A DNA stretch of 64,000 nucleotides from Anaerolineales bacterium (lineage in GTDB: Bacteria > Chloroflexota > Anaerolineae > Anaerolineales > Villigracilaceae), in the NCBI GenBank assembly GCA_016934715.1, contig JAFGSI010000018.1, forward strand, positions 1 to 64,000. Direction: 5' to 3'. Below are positions 1 to 8,044 of the stretch, piece by piece. Below the pieces are notes generated by a model. The model made no database searches and was not told the origin of the DNA. It saw only the letters and a list, made by a program, of their open reading frames with translations. Position numbers and translations under genes: made by a program. How positions within the stretch are numbered: the first letter of the stretch is position 1; the number at the start of each line of letters is the position of its first letter.

Positions 1-798
1 GACACGCCCGCCCCGACGGCAACCGCAACGCCGATCCCGACCTTCACCCTGCCGCCGACATTCACGCCGTACCTCCCCCCCACCCCCACCGCCGTGCCAT
101 TCATGGATGGGCCGACCGTCATCGGGCACTCGGTCGAAGGCCGGCCAATCGAGGTCTATCGCTTCGGCACTGGACCGACCCACCGCTTGATCGTGGCCGG
201 GATCCACGGCGGCGGGGAATACAACACCATCCTGCTGGCCTACGAACTGATCGAACACATTACGGCCCATCCTAACACCATCCCAGACCATATCACCCTG
301 TATATCGTACCCAACCTGAATCCGGATGGAGAGGCTCGCGAGCATGGGCCCAACGGGCGTGCCAATGCCAACGGCGTGGACCTCAACCGCAACTGGCCCT
401 ACGACTGGCACGCCGAATGGGATCGCTACGGCTGCTGGGTGCGGACCCCGGTCACGGCCGGGGATTACCCGGCCTCCGAGCCGGAGACTTCCACCCTGCT
501 GTTCTTCATTCAATTTACAAACATCGACGCCCTGATCTCCTATCATAGTGCCGCCCTGGGGATTTTCGCCGGCGGGAATACGTATGGCCCATCGGTCCGC
601 CTGGCTGAGGCGGTGGCAGATGTGACCGATTACCCCTGGCCGCCGATCGACACCGGCTGCAACATCACCGGCGACCTGACCGACTGGGCAGCCTCACGCC
701 GGATCGCCGCCATCGACATCGAACTGACCAACCATACCGATACCGATTTCGAGATCAACCTGCGCGTCCTGCGCACCTTTCTGATCTGGAGACGATGA
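1..798 (+). CDS. M14-family zinc carboxypeptidase-like lipoprotein (5' partial)
   Basis: The frame is open from the first base, so the N-terminus lies outside the window. The first ~30 codons form a Thr/Pro-rich linker like those following the lipobox of other lipoproteins here, so a secreted, membrane-anchored enzyme is inferred. The catalytic domain shows M14 landmarks: GIHGGGE near base 205 (zinc-binding His and Glu, here spaced H-x3-E rather than the usual H-x2-E), NLNPDGEAR, GVDLNRNW (substrate-binding Asn/Arg), SYHSAALG (third zinc ligand) and a C-terminal IDIELTNH carrying the probable catalytic Glu. The family removes C-terminal residues from peptides or cell-wall peptides; the substrate cannot be told. 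A GTG at 94 is a possible internal start, but it would discard the linker. The stop lies 13 bases before the next gene's ATG. Confidence 0.8.
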   Translation, partial: DTPAPTATATPIPTFTLPPTFTPYLPPTPTAVPFMDGPTVIGHSVEGRPIEVYRFGTGPTHRLIVAGIHGGGEYNTILLAYELIEHITAHPNTIPDHITLYIVPNLNPDGEAREHGPNGRANANGVDLNRNWPYDWHAEWDRYGCWVRTPVTAGDYPASEPETSTLLFFIQFTNIDALISYHSAALGIFAGGNTYGPSVRLAEAVADVTDYPWPPIDTGCNITGDLTDWAASRRIAAIDIELTNHTDTDFEINLRVLRTFLIWRR

Positions 799-811
799 CA
801 AGGGAGGTACC

Positions 812-2794
812 ATGACACCCAAACCGGCTGACTTCCTTTTCCACAACGCCTTCGTCCTGACCATGGACCAGGCAATGCACCAGTACGAACAGGGCGCCGT
901 GGCAGTCGCAGGCGATACCCTGCTCGCCGTGGGCCCCGAGCCCGAGGTCCGGGCAGCCTGGCAGGCTGCCCAGGAGGTGGATTGCAAAGGCAAAGTGCTC
1001 ATGCCTGGCCTGGTCAATGCCCACACCCATGTCCCGATGACCCTGATGCGCGGCCTGGCGGACGACCTGCGCCTGGACGTCTGGCTGCAGGGCTACATCT
1101 GGCCGGTCGAGCGCGAGTTCGTCTCGCCCGATTTCGTCCGCCTGGGGACCCTGCTGGCCTGCGCCGAACTGATCCGCTCGGGCGTGACCTGCTTCGCCGA
1201 CATGTACTTCTTCGAAGAGGATGTGGCTCGGGCTACCAGAGAGGCCGGCCTGCGGGCCGTCTGCGGACAGACGGTGCTCAAGTTCCCGTCCCCCGACGCC
1301 CCGGCCTTCGAGGACTCCCTGGCTGCCGCCCGCGATTTCATCCAGCGCTGGAAGGGACACGCCCTGATCGAGCCGGCGGTGGCCCCGCACGCCCCCTACA
1401 CCTGCACCCCCGAGATCCTGCGCCAGAGCGCCGCCCTGGCGGCCGAGTTTGATGTCCCGCTGCACATCCATATCGCCGAGACCGCCCTGGAAGTCGAGAA
1501 CATGCGCCGGGAGAACGGCATGCCGGTGGTGCCTTACATCAAGAAGCAGGGCCTGTTCGACGCCAAGGTGCTGGCTGCCCACTGCGTCCACATCGACGAG
1601 GGCGAAATGCGCACCCTGGTACATGCTCGCGCCGGTGTGGCCCACAACCCGTCCTCCAACCTCAAGCTGGCCTCCGGCTTCGCCCAGGTCCAGCGCATGC
1701 TCGATACCGGCCTGAACGTCGGAATCGGGACCGATGGGACGGCCTCCAACAACGACCTGGACATGTTCGAAGAAGTCCGCCTGGCAGCCTTTCTGGCCAA
1801 GACCGTCAGCAACGACCCGACTGCCCTGCCCGCCCCCCAGGCGCTGGCGATGGCCACCCGCCTGGGGGCCCGGGCGCTGCACCTCGGCAACCTGACCGGT
1901 ACGCTCGAGCCGGGCAAGCGTGCCGACCTGATCCTGGTCGACATCCACTCGCTGCACAATTCGCCTCATTTCCGCCGCAACGGCGACAATGTCTATTCGC
2001 AGATCGTCTACGCCGGGCACGCCACCGATGTGACCGATGTGATGGTCAACGGAAAATGGCTGATGCAGGACCGTCAGCTCCTGACCCTGGACGAAGCCGC
2101 CCTGCTGCAGGCTGCCCAGGACTACGCCCGCCGGATCGATCTCTTCCTGGTCGCGCGCGAGCAGTCCGTGTTCTCCAAGCTGATCGCTCTGGGCGGCTCC
2201 AGCGAGGAGGAATCCTTCGAAGTTCAGGTCAAGGTCAAACTGGACGACCCGGCTCCGGTCATTGCCGCCATCGAACAGCCCGACGTGGAGATCCTCCGCA
2301 AGAAGCACTATCACCAGCACGACGTCTACTTTTCCTTCGACGACCCGTCGCAGGGGCGCCTGCGTTTCCGCGAGGACGAAAACGTGGACGAGAAAGGTGA
2401 GATCACCGGGGTACGCGGCCGGTTGACACTGCTCGGCCTGGCCCGCGAGGGCGACTTCGGCCACGATGTCCTGCTGTCGCGCAGCCGCTACCTGGCCCCA
2501 GCCACCAACAGCCTGCGCTTCTACCGTGAATATTTCAAGCCGGCAGCCCAGGTACAGATCGACAAAGAACGCCACCGGTGGCTGGTGCGCTACAAGGACA
2601 CCGAGTTCTACGTCAACCTGGACGAGGTCCGCCAGCCGCCAATGGGTATTTTTCTCGAGATCAAGAGCCGCACCTGGAGCCGCGAGGATGCTCGCCGCAA
2701 AGCAGAGCTGGTCAGCGAATTGATCACCCACCTGGGCGGTGCCATCGAAAATACCGTGACACTCGATTACATCGAGATCGCAGATAAGCAATAG
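812..2794 (+). CDS. Amidohydrolase (SAH/MTA deaminase-like) fused to a C-terminal CYTH domain
   Basis: 660 residues. Residues ~5-455 are a metal-dependent amidohydrolase of the MtaD/TrzA-AtzB type. Visible metal ligands are HTH at 71-73, HIHIAET near 217, AAHCVHID and the GIGTDGTASNND aspartate. This family deaminates or hydrolyses S-adenosylhomocysteine, methylthioadenosine or related rings. Residues ~465-660 form a second domain with CYTH (class IV adenylate cyclase / thiamine-triphosphatase) features: EVQVK at 470-474 as a variant of ExExK, HQHDVYFSF, RLRFRED and FLEIKSRTW near 614. CYTH tunnels bind triphosphates or polyphosphates with divalent metals. Start: ATG preceded by AGGGAGG with good spacing. 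The fusion is read directly, in one frame with no stop. Whether the CYTH half is catalytic is unknown, since the middle Glu of ExExK is Gln. Confidence 0.85.
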   Translation: MTPKPADFLFHNAFVLTMDQAMHQYEQGAVAVAGDTLLAVGPEPEVRAAWQAAQEVDCKGKVLMPGLVNAHTHVPMTLMRGLADDLRLDVWLQGYIWPVEREFVSPDFVRLGTLLACAELIRSGVTCFADMYFFEEDVARATREAGLRAVCGQTVLKFPSPDAPAFEDSLAAARDFIQRWKGHALIEPAVAPHAPYTCTPEILRQSAALAAEFDVPLHIHIAETALEVENMRRENGMPVVPYIKKQGLFDAKVLAAHCVHIDEGEMRTLVHARAGVAHNPSSNLKLASGFAQVQRMLDTGLNVGIGTDGTASNNDLDMFEEVRLAAFLAKTVSNDPTALPAPQALAMATRLGARALHLGNLTGTLEPGKRADLILVDIHSLHNSPHFRRNGDNVYSQIVYAGHATDVTDVMVNGKWLMQDRQLLTLDEAALLQAAQDYARRIDLFLVAREQSVFSKLIALGGSSEEESFEVQVKVKLDDPAPVIAAIEQPDVEILRKKHYHQHDVYFSFDDPSQGRLRFREDENVDEKGEITGVRGRLTLLGLAREGDFGHDVLLSRSRYLAPATNSLRFYREYFKPAAQVQIDKERHRWLVRYKDTEFYVNLDEVRQPPMGIFLEIKSRTWSREDARRKAELVSELITHLGGAIENTVTLDYIEIADKQ

Positions 2795-2832
2795 CAGCAG
2801 GCCCGCCTGGAAGCCCGGTGTCCATGCAGGGG

Positions 2833-2861
2833 TTGTCAAAGCGTAAAAAAACCGGTATGCT
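2833..2861 (+). promoter_or_regulatory. Sigma-70-type promoter
   Basis: TTGTCA at 2833-2838 and TATGCT at 2856-2861 are separated by exactly 17 bases, 27 bases upstream of the next ATG. This separates the downstream membrane-protein gene from the amidohydrolase gene. Confidence 0.55.
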
Positions 2862-2888
2862 ATGGACACATCGTTATAAGGAGTAGAG

Positions 2889-4340
2889 ATGCGCAAGCTC
2901 TTTGCCGTGATCGCAAGATTCTTCGCTGTGATTTTCGCAATCGTATTCGTCATCCTGACGCTCACGGCCCTGTTCCTGACCGCCGTCGACCGCCGGCTGC
3001 TCGACCCGCAAATATACAAGGAGGCGCTCTCCGAACAGCAGGTCTACACCCGCATGCCGCGCATCGTCGCCGAGCAAATGGTCATGAGCATGAGCTACGA
3101 CCCCTGCGCCGAGAATCCACTGCTATGCGAAAGCGCCGTCCCGGAATTCCACGCCTGTGTCGAACGGACCCTGGGCGAGGATCGCTACCTCGCCCTGGCC
3201 AGCGGGACAGCCCGCCCAACTGCCTCGGAATTGCAGTTGATCCAGCCCTGCATGCAGCAGTACCCCACCGGGCTGGCCACCCGGCGGGTCAGTTTCGCAC
3301 CGGGTGAGAATATGCTCCCCGCAGCACCGGGCGAAGTCCTGGATTGCGCCCGGGGTAGTCTTGGCGAAGAAGCCTACAATGCCATCTACAACGAGCAACG
3401 CCCGGCATCCGACCAGGAGGTTGACCAGATCATCCGCTGCTACGAGAGCGCTGGATACGGTGTCCAGATCGGCGGGTCGCCCGAATACCTGCAGAACCTG
3501 ACCGTGGGCGACTGGGAACAGATCACTGTCGAGATCGTCCCGCCCGAAGAACTGCAGGGTATGGCCGAAAACGTTCTCGACCAGACCTTTGCCTACCTGA
3601 ACGGGCAACGCGATACCGTGGTCATCTCGCTGGCCGATCTGAAGGAAAGGATCGCCGGGGAGAAAGGCCTGAACGCCCTGCTGCAGATCATCCAGGCCCA
3701 GCCGCCCTGTGATGCCCGCCAGCTGGAAGAGATCGAGCGCATGATCGCCGGCCAGGGCGGCCACACCGACCTGTGTCAACCTCCCGAAGATGTTCTCCGC
3801 CGCATGATCCCGATCCTGCAGCGGCAATTGCAGGAGGCGGCCGACGGGATCAACGCCCAGACGGTCCTGCTCCACCCGCAATCCTTCGTCGAACCCGGGC
3901 AGGCCCGGGTCGATGCGCAGCAACAGCCCGGGGCTGGCTTCCGCATCATCCGCATCGGTATGCGCCTGAGTCCCGACCTCGTGCTGTTCTTCCTGCTGCT
4001 GATCACCCTGCTCGTCGTGCGAACCCTAAAAGGCTGGATGCGCTGGTGGGGTATTCCGCTGTTCTTCTCCGGCTTGACTTCGGTGGCCTTCGCAGCCATG
4101 ATGGCAGCGATTTTCGAGGAGGCCTGGCTCAGTCTGATCTCGGGGAGCATACCGCCGTACCTCTCGCTGGGGTTGATCAACCTGGGGTACGACCTCGCCG
4201 GGCACATCATCCACAGCCTGCTCGAGAGCATCGTCGCCGCCGGCCTGATCCTGGGCGCGCTCGGCCTGGCGGCCTGGATCGGCTCCTACCTCATCCGATT
4301 GGACGAAGACGGCCTGCCTCTACCAGCCCCCAAGAATTGA
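2889..4340 (+). CDS. Membrane protein of unknown function
   Basis: 483 residues, no family recognised. Residues 6-32 form a signal-anchor helix. A ~320-residue, cysteine-containing, presumably extracytoplasmic region follows, with paired Cys motifs such as YDPCAENPLLC and QPPCDARQ that may form disulfides. At least three further membrane helices lie near 357-377, 386-411 and 444-468, followed by a short acidic tail. The start is supported by AAGGAG (2879-2884) 4 bases before the ATG, and by the promoter at 2833-2861. It is followed by a strong terminator and then the sigma-factor operon, so it appears monocistronic. The topology suggests a surface-exposed sensor or assembly protein; this is inference only. 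Confidence 0.75.
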   Translation: MRKLFAVIARFFAVIFAIVFVILTLTALFLTAVDRRLLDPQIYKEALSEQQVYTRMPRIVAEQMVMSMSYDPCAENPLLCESAVPEFHACVERTLGEDRYLALASGTARPTASELQLIQPCMQQYPTGLATRRVSFAPGENMLPAAPGEVLDCARGSLGEEAYNAIYNEQRPASDQEVDQIIRCYESAGYGVQIGGSPEYLQNLTVGDWEQITVEIVPPEELQGMAENVLDQTFAYLNGQRDTVVISLADLKERIAGEKGLNALLQIIQAQPPCDARQLEEIERMIAGQGGHTDLCQPPEDVLRRMIPILQRQLQEAADGINAQTVLLHPQSFVEPGQARVDAQQQPGAGFRIIRIGMRLSPDLVLFFLLLITLLVVRTLKGWMRWWGIPLFFSGLTSVAFAAMMAAIFEEAWLSLISGSIPPYLSLGLINLGYDLAGHIIHSLLESIVAAGLILGALGLAAWIGSYLIRLDEDGLPLPAPKN

Positions 4341-4350
4341 CCATTTCTCT

Positions 4351-4386
4351 GACCGCTGCCGCCCGCGGCGGTCGGTTTCTTTTTTC
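4351..4386 (+). terminator. Intrinsic terminator
   Basis: GACCGC (4351-4356) pairs with GCGGTC (4367-4372), with further GC pairing inside the loop, followed by a T-rich tract (4376-4385). It ends the membrane-protein transcript just before the sigma-factor gene. Confidence 0.75.
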
Positions 4387-4417
4387 ATGCCCTGCAACAA
4401 ATTTCCGCCTTCCCCGG

Positions 4418-4423
4418 TATAGT
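4418..4423 (+). promoter_or_regulatory. Candidate -10 element of the sigma-factor operon
   Basis: TATAGT lies 10 bases before the sigma-factor ATG, which would give a nearly leaderless mRNA. TGCAAC at 4393-4398 is at roughly -35 distance and could be an ECF-type -35 (AAC core), which would allow autoregulation. That reading is tentative. Confidence 0.35.
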
Positions 4424-4433
4424 CTTACAGAAC

Positions 4434-5003
4434 ATGGACGAACACGCCCTGGCCCGACGCGCCGCTCGCGGCGATCGTGACGCCTTCGGAGAACTGGTAC
4501 GCTGCTGCCAGACCGGGGTGTTCAACGTCGCCTGGCGCATGCTCGGCGACCGTCAGGAGGCCGAGGACGCCGCGCAAGAGACCTTCCTGCGGGCCTACCG
4601 CCTCCTGGCAGGCTACGACCCGCAGCGTCCGCCTGCTCCCTGGCTGAAAAAGATCGCCGTGAACGTCTGCCTGAACCGCCTGGAAGCGAGACGCCCATTG
4701 ATGAATCTGGACGAGGAGGTCCTGGAAGGCCAGGATAACCAACCGGCACTGAGCCCTCCAGTCAGCCCCGACCCCGAGGCCGAGGTCGTGTCCCGGGAAC
4801 GCAGCCGCCAGATCGCCAGCGCGATCCTGTCCCTGCCACCCCGTTTCCAGGCTGCCATCGAATTGCGCCACTTCCAGGAACTGAGCTACGCCGAAATGGC
4901 CGAGGTCCTCGCCCGCCCGTTGAGCGATGTCAAGTCGGACCTCTTTCGAGCCCGCAGGCTGCTGGCCGAAAAGCTGAAAGAACTGCCACCACAAAGACCA
5001 TGA
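4434..5003 (+). CDS. ECF-type RNA polymerase sigma factor
   Basis: 189 residues, the usual size for an extracytoplasmic-function sigma-70. Region 2 spans ~10-77 (RRAARGDRDAFGELV, then QEAEDAAQETFLRAYR, the DAAQETF core that binds RNA polymerase). Region 4 spans ~125-182 (LPPRFQAAIELRHFQELSY, EMAEVLARPLSDVKSDLFRA), a helix-turn-helix for the -35 box. The two are joined by an acidic, proline-rich linker. The stop overlaps the next gene's ATG (ATGA at 5000-5003). An anti-sigma factor lies two genes downstream, so the operon probably encodes a regulatory pair sensing an envelope signal. Confidence 0.92.
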   Translation: MDEHALARRAARGDRDAFGELVRCCQTGVFNVAWRMLGDRQEAEDAAQETFLRAYRLLAGYDPQRPPAPWLKKIAVNVCLNRLEARRPLMNLDEEVLEGQDNQPALSPPVSPDPEAEVVSRERSRQIASAILSLPPRFQAAIELRHFQELSYAEMAEVLARPLSDVKSDLFRARRLLAEKLKELPPQRP

Positions 5004-5728
5004 AGAACGCTCTCAAGATCACCTTTGTCTCCCTGCTCATTCTCTCCCTGGTCACAACCACCACCGTGATCTACTCTGTCACAGCCGGAGAGCGCATCCT
5101 GCACGCCATGGTCGGGATGAGCAGAGCGCTGATCCTCCTGTGGATCGTCCTCGGTGGAGCGCTGATGGTCCTGCTGCGTAAGCCGATCCGCCTGGCCATC
5201 GGCCGCATCCGCCTGGCCTGGCAGGTCAAGTTCGTCCTGTTCTGCATCCTGCTGGCCATGCTGGAAGAAGCCATCACCACCCTGATCACCAACCAGGCAG
5301 ACCTGTTCGGCGCGGCCGTCGGCGAGGTCTACATCACCGCCTCGACGAACTACCTGGACGTGATCCTGTTCCACAGTGTGATCGTCTTTGTGCCGATGTT
5401 CATCGCCTGGGTCGGGCTGCTGCACAGGTGGGATTTCAGCCCATTCTGGGTCTTCCTGTTCTTCGGGTTCAGCGGCCTGCTGGCCGAAGCCTGGACCTTC
5501 GGCTGGGGGCATCTCACCGAGTTCGCCGTGTGGATCTTCGTCTACGGACTGATGGTCTACCTGCCGGCTTTTTCGGTCCCCGCCGAACGCGGCGCCCGCC
5601 CGGCGCGCTGGTTCCTCGCCCCGCTGGCCGTCCTGCTCCCCTTTGTCTTTGCCGTCCCCTGGGCACTCGTCCTCGGGCTGCTCTTTCCAGATCATCCCGC
5701 GATTCACTTTCCACCCATCCAACCATGA
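5000..5728 (+). CDS. Multi-pass membrane protein in a sigma/anti-sigma operon
   Basis: 242 residues, with about seven hydrophobic helices (roughly 5-27, 38-57, 72-92, 113-135, 147-166, 175-195, 205-228). No catalytic motif recognised. A conserved-looking acidic pair, MLEEA, sits in the third helix. The gene is translationally coupled on both sides: its ATG overlaps the sigma-factor stop, and its stop overlaps the anti-sigma ATG at 5725. The unusual position between sigma and anti-sigma suggests a role in sensing or in controlling the anti-sigma factor. That is inference from gene order. Confidence 0.75.
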   Translation: MKNALKITFVSLLILSLVTTTTVIYSVTAGERILHAMVGMSRALILLWIVLGGALMVLLRKPIRLAIGRIRLAWQVKFVLFCILLAMLEEAITTLITNQADLFGAAVGEVYITASTNYLDVILFHSVIVFVPMFIAWVGLLHRWDFSPFWVFLFFGFSGLLAEAWTFGWGHLTEFAVWIFVYGLMVYLPAFSVPAERGARPARWFLAPLAVLLPFVFAVPWALVLGLLFPDHPAIHFPPIQP

Positions 5729-6294
5729 ACCATCTGACCGAAAGCCAGCTAAACGAATATCTCGACCAGGTCCTCTCCCCGGCAGATCAGGCGACCGCCC
5801 AGGCCCACCTGGACTCCTGCCCGGAATGCGGCGCGGCGTTGGTCGATCTACAACGGGTCTTCCGCCTGCTGGGAAAAGTGCCCGAAGAGGCCCTGGAGCA
5901 TGACCTGTTCCCAGTACTGCACGAGCACCTGCCCTCACCAGGCCGCCTCCGCCCGGACGGGGGCCTGATCCTGATCGCCCAGGCCGGCCTGGCCCTGATC
6001 GCAGCCGTCTGGCTTTCCGCATCCGGCGCAGGGCTGAGCTCCTGGAGATCCATGCGCATCGCCGCATCGCCTCCTCCTCTGATGTTGGAGCAGGTCTGGA
6101 GCGGCCTGCAGGCCTGGCAGGCAGATCTTTTCACCCGTCTCATGGGGCTGGCGGAGATTCCGCGCCTGGACCTGTCCCGAGTCGCCCTTCAGCCCGAGAG
6201 TGCCGTCTGGGCTGTCCTGCTTGCTGTCGCCGGGCTGGCATGCCTCTTGGGCAACCTCAGCCTGGCGCGCCGGTGGTCGGGAGGCCGGAGATGA
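5725..6294 (+). CDS. Zinc-finger anti-sigma factor
   Basis: 189 residues. The N-terminus carries the zf-HC2 (ZAS) signature HLDSCPECG with H28, C32 and C35, which in this family binds zinc and holds the cognate ECF sigma factor inactive in the cytoplasm. One membrane helix lies near 77-97 and a second near the C-terminus (residues ~158-178), so the protein probably spans the membrane twice, leaving a ~60-residue extracytoplasmic sensing loop. The ATG at 5725 is chosen because it gives the canonical zf-HC2 N-terminus and an ATGA overlap. A longer upstream in-frame reading crosses the membrane-protein gene and is rejected. Confidence 0.85.
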   Translation: MNHLTESQLNEYLDQVLSPADQATAQAHLDSCPECGAALVDLQRVFRLLGKVPEEALEHDLFPVLHEHLPSPGRLRPDGGLILIAQAGLALIAAVWLSASGAGLSSWRSMRIAASPPPLMLEQVWSGLQAWQADLFTRLMGLAEIPRLDLSRVALQPESAVWAVLLAVAGLACLLGNLSLARRWSGGRR

Positions 6295-7412
6295 TGCCTC
6301 GACTGAGTGCGATCCTGCTGGTCCTGATCCTGACGACGCTGGCCTGCGCTGAGGGCACGCCGCCGCCCTACGCCACGCCTGAGCATTCGATCTTTGATAC
6401 CGGACGCACGGCCTATGGCTTCTTCCCCTCTCCGCCCGAGGCCAGCCTGCAAAGCGTCTTCGACACATACGCCGCCATGGGTGAGCACGCCGACGTTGTC
6501 CTGCTGCAGCAGAACATCCCCTGGGAGCAATTCGTCGACGGCGCCGAGATCGAGTCCGAAAGGATCACCGACATCGCCAACCAGTATCTCCTGGCCGGCC
6601 AGAACGGTCTGGAGCTGGTCTTTGTCGTTGATCCGCTCAATGGCCTGAACCGGATGGAATTCTACAACCTGCCATCCGGCTGGGAGGCCAGCTTCGCCAA
6701 CCCCGATGTGCGGGCGGCCTTCACCAACTTCACGCTGCGGATCGTGCGCAGCTTCCACCCGCGCTACCTGGGACTGGCCTCCGAGATCAATACCTATATG
6801 GATACCCACCCCGATGACTATTCGCATTTCATCAGCCTGTACAACGAGGTCTATGCACTGGTCAAGGCCGAAGCGCCCGAGACCCAGATCTTCGTCACCT
6901 TCCAGTGGGAAGAGATGAACAACCTCTTCCCGCAGGTCGCCCAGGGAGAACGCTTTGAGGTCAACTGGCACCAGATGGAGGCCTTCGAACCGCGCCTGGA
7001 TGTCTGGGCGATCTCCTCCTATCCCTTCGTCGCCTTCGCGTCAAGCGCCGACATCCCGGCCGACTACTACACCCGTCTGGTCTGGCAGACCGACAGGCCG
7101 CTGGCGGTAGCCGAGGGCGGCTACACCACCCGGCCGGTGGGCTTTGGCCCCGGCTCGCCGGACGACCAGGTTGCCTACCTGGAGGCGGTCCATGCTCAGA
7201 TCGGCGAACGGCTGGACTTCTGGATCTACCTGCTGCTCTCTGATTTCAACCTGGACTCCTACGCCCCGATCCTCGAACAGGAGGGCCACGGCCAGGACCT
7301 ATATACCCTGGGAATGTTCGCCCATGTCGGCCTGCGCCTGTTCGATGGCACGCCCAAGCCGGCCCTGGCCGTCTGGGACAGTTTCCGCGCTGCGCAGAGC
7401 GCGACACCGTAG
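6291..7412 (+). CDS. Lipoprotein with a glycoside-hydrolase-like TIM-barrel fold
   Basis: 373 residues. Signal peptide with lipobox LTTLAC, Cys at 19. The body resembles clan-A-type glycosidases or GH53-like arabinogalactanases: a conserved acidic residue in GLASEINTYMD (candidate acid/base) and a second in LAVAEGGYTT (candidate nucleophile), with SSYPF before it and a closing aromatic segment. The exact family and substrate cannot be named from sequence alone. The ATG at 6291 overlaps the anti-sigma stop, making this the fourth gene of a coupled operon. It may be a surface-exposed output of the sigma circuit. A second ATG at 6294 is equally possible. Confidence 0.7.
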   Translation: MMPRLSAILLVLILTTLACAEGTPPPYATPEHSIFDTGRTAYGFFPSPPEASLQSVFDTYAAMGEHADVVLLQQNIPWEQFVDGAEIESERITDIANQYLLAGQNGLELVFVVDPLNGLNRMEFYNLPSGWEASFANPDVRAAFTNFTLRIVRSFHPRYLGLASEINTYMDTHPDDYSHFISLYNEVYALVKAEAPETQIFVTFQWEEMNNLFPQVAQGERFEVNWHQMEAFEPRLDVWAISSYPFVAFASSADIPADYYTRLVWQTDRPLAVAEGGYTTRPVGFGPGSPDDQVAYLEAVHAQIGERLDFWIYLLLSDFNLDSYAPILEQEGHGQDLYTLGMFAHVGLRLFDGTPKPALAVWDSFRAAQSATP

Positions 7413-7478
7413 GGATCCCCATCCGGCGGGATACCCTAATCTGCACCTGCAAACCAATCGTTCCCGAGGAGACACATA

Positions 7479-7988
7479 ATGGAAATTCTCGCCTTGATCT
7501 TCGGATTGACCGCAGCCGGCATCAGCCTGATCGCGCTGCTGGCCGCCCTGGGCCTGATCCTGCCCGGACCCACCGCCCGGACGCAGGCCGCTCTGGAAGC
7601 CTCGCTGGGACGCGCCTTCCTGGTCGGGCTGGTGAACGCGGTCTTCTTTCTGGCCCTAGCCGCTATCCTGCTCAACCTCAGCGAGGCGGTCGGCGCCCCA
7701 GTCCTGGGCAGCATCCTTGGCTTCCTGGGCATGTTGATTGCCCTGGTTCTGACCCTCTTCACCCTGACCGGACTGGCCGGCTTCGTCCGCCTGGCCGGGA
7801 CGCGCATCGGGGCCGCCAGGAGCCTCTTCCTGGGCGACCTGCGCGGCGGGCTGCTGCTCGTCCTGGCTGCCCTGACCCCGGCCATCGGCTGGTACCTGTT
7901 CACACCCTTCGTGCTGATCACCGCCCTCGGCGCGGTGCTCCTGGTCCTGTTCCAGCGCAAACCCAAGCCCGTCGCGGAAGACTCCTGA
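7479..7988 (+). CDS. Small multi-pass membrane protein
   Basis: 169 residues, about four hydrophobic segments (2-27, 45-65, 80-108, 125-160) separated by short loops. Family not recognised. Start ATG preceded by CGAGGAGAC with good spacing. It stands 66 bases after the hydrolase-like lipoprotein gene and 14 bases before the next open frame, so it may be co-transcribed with the beta-propeller lipoprotein downstream. Confidence 0.65.
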   Translation: MEILALIFGLTAAGISLIALLAALGLILPGPTARTQAALEASLGRAFLVGLVNAVFFLALAAILLNLSEAVGAPVLGSILGFLGMLIALVLTLFTLTGLAGFVRLAGTRIGAARSLFLGDLRGGLLLVLAALTPAIGWYLFTPFVLITALGAVLLVLFQRKPKPVAEDS

Positions 7989-8044
7989 GCCAGCCGCACC
8001 CCATGCCGGAACCCACCGGCCGGACGTCTCCTGCCAGACAGGCG

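Noticed and set aside
755-3019. 754-codon minus-strand frame opposite the amidohydrolase gene
   Set aside because: It is an antisense shadow of a GC-rich gene: no known family, composition of Val/Gly/Asp typical of reverse-strand reading, and it crosses gene boundaries.
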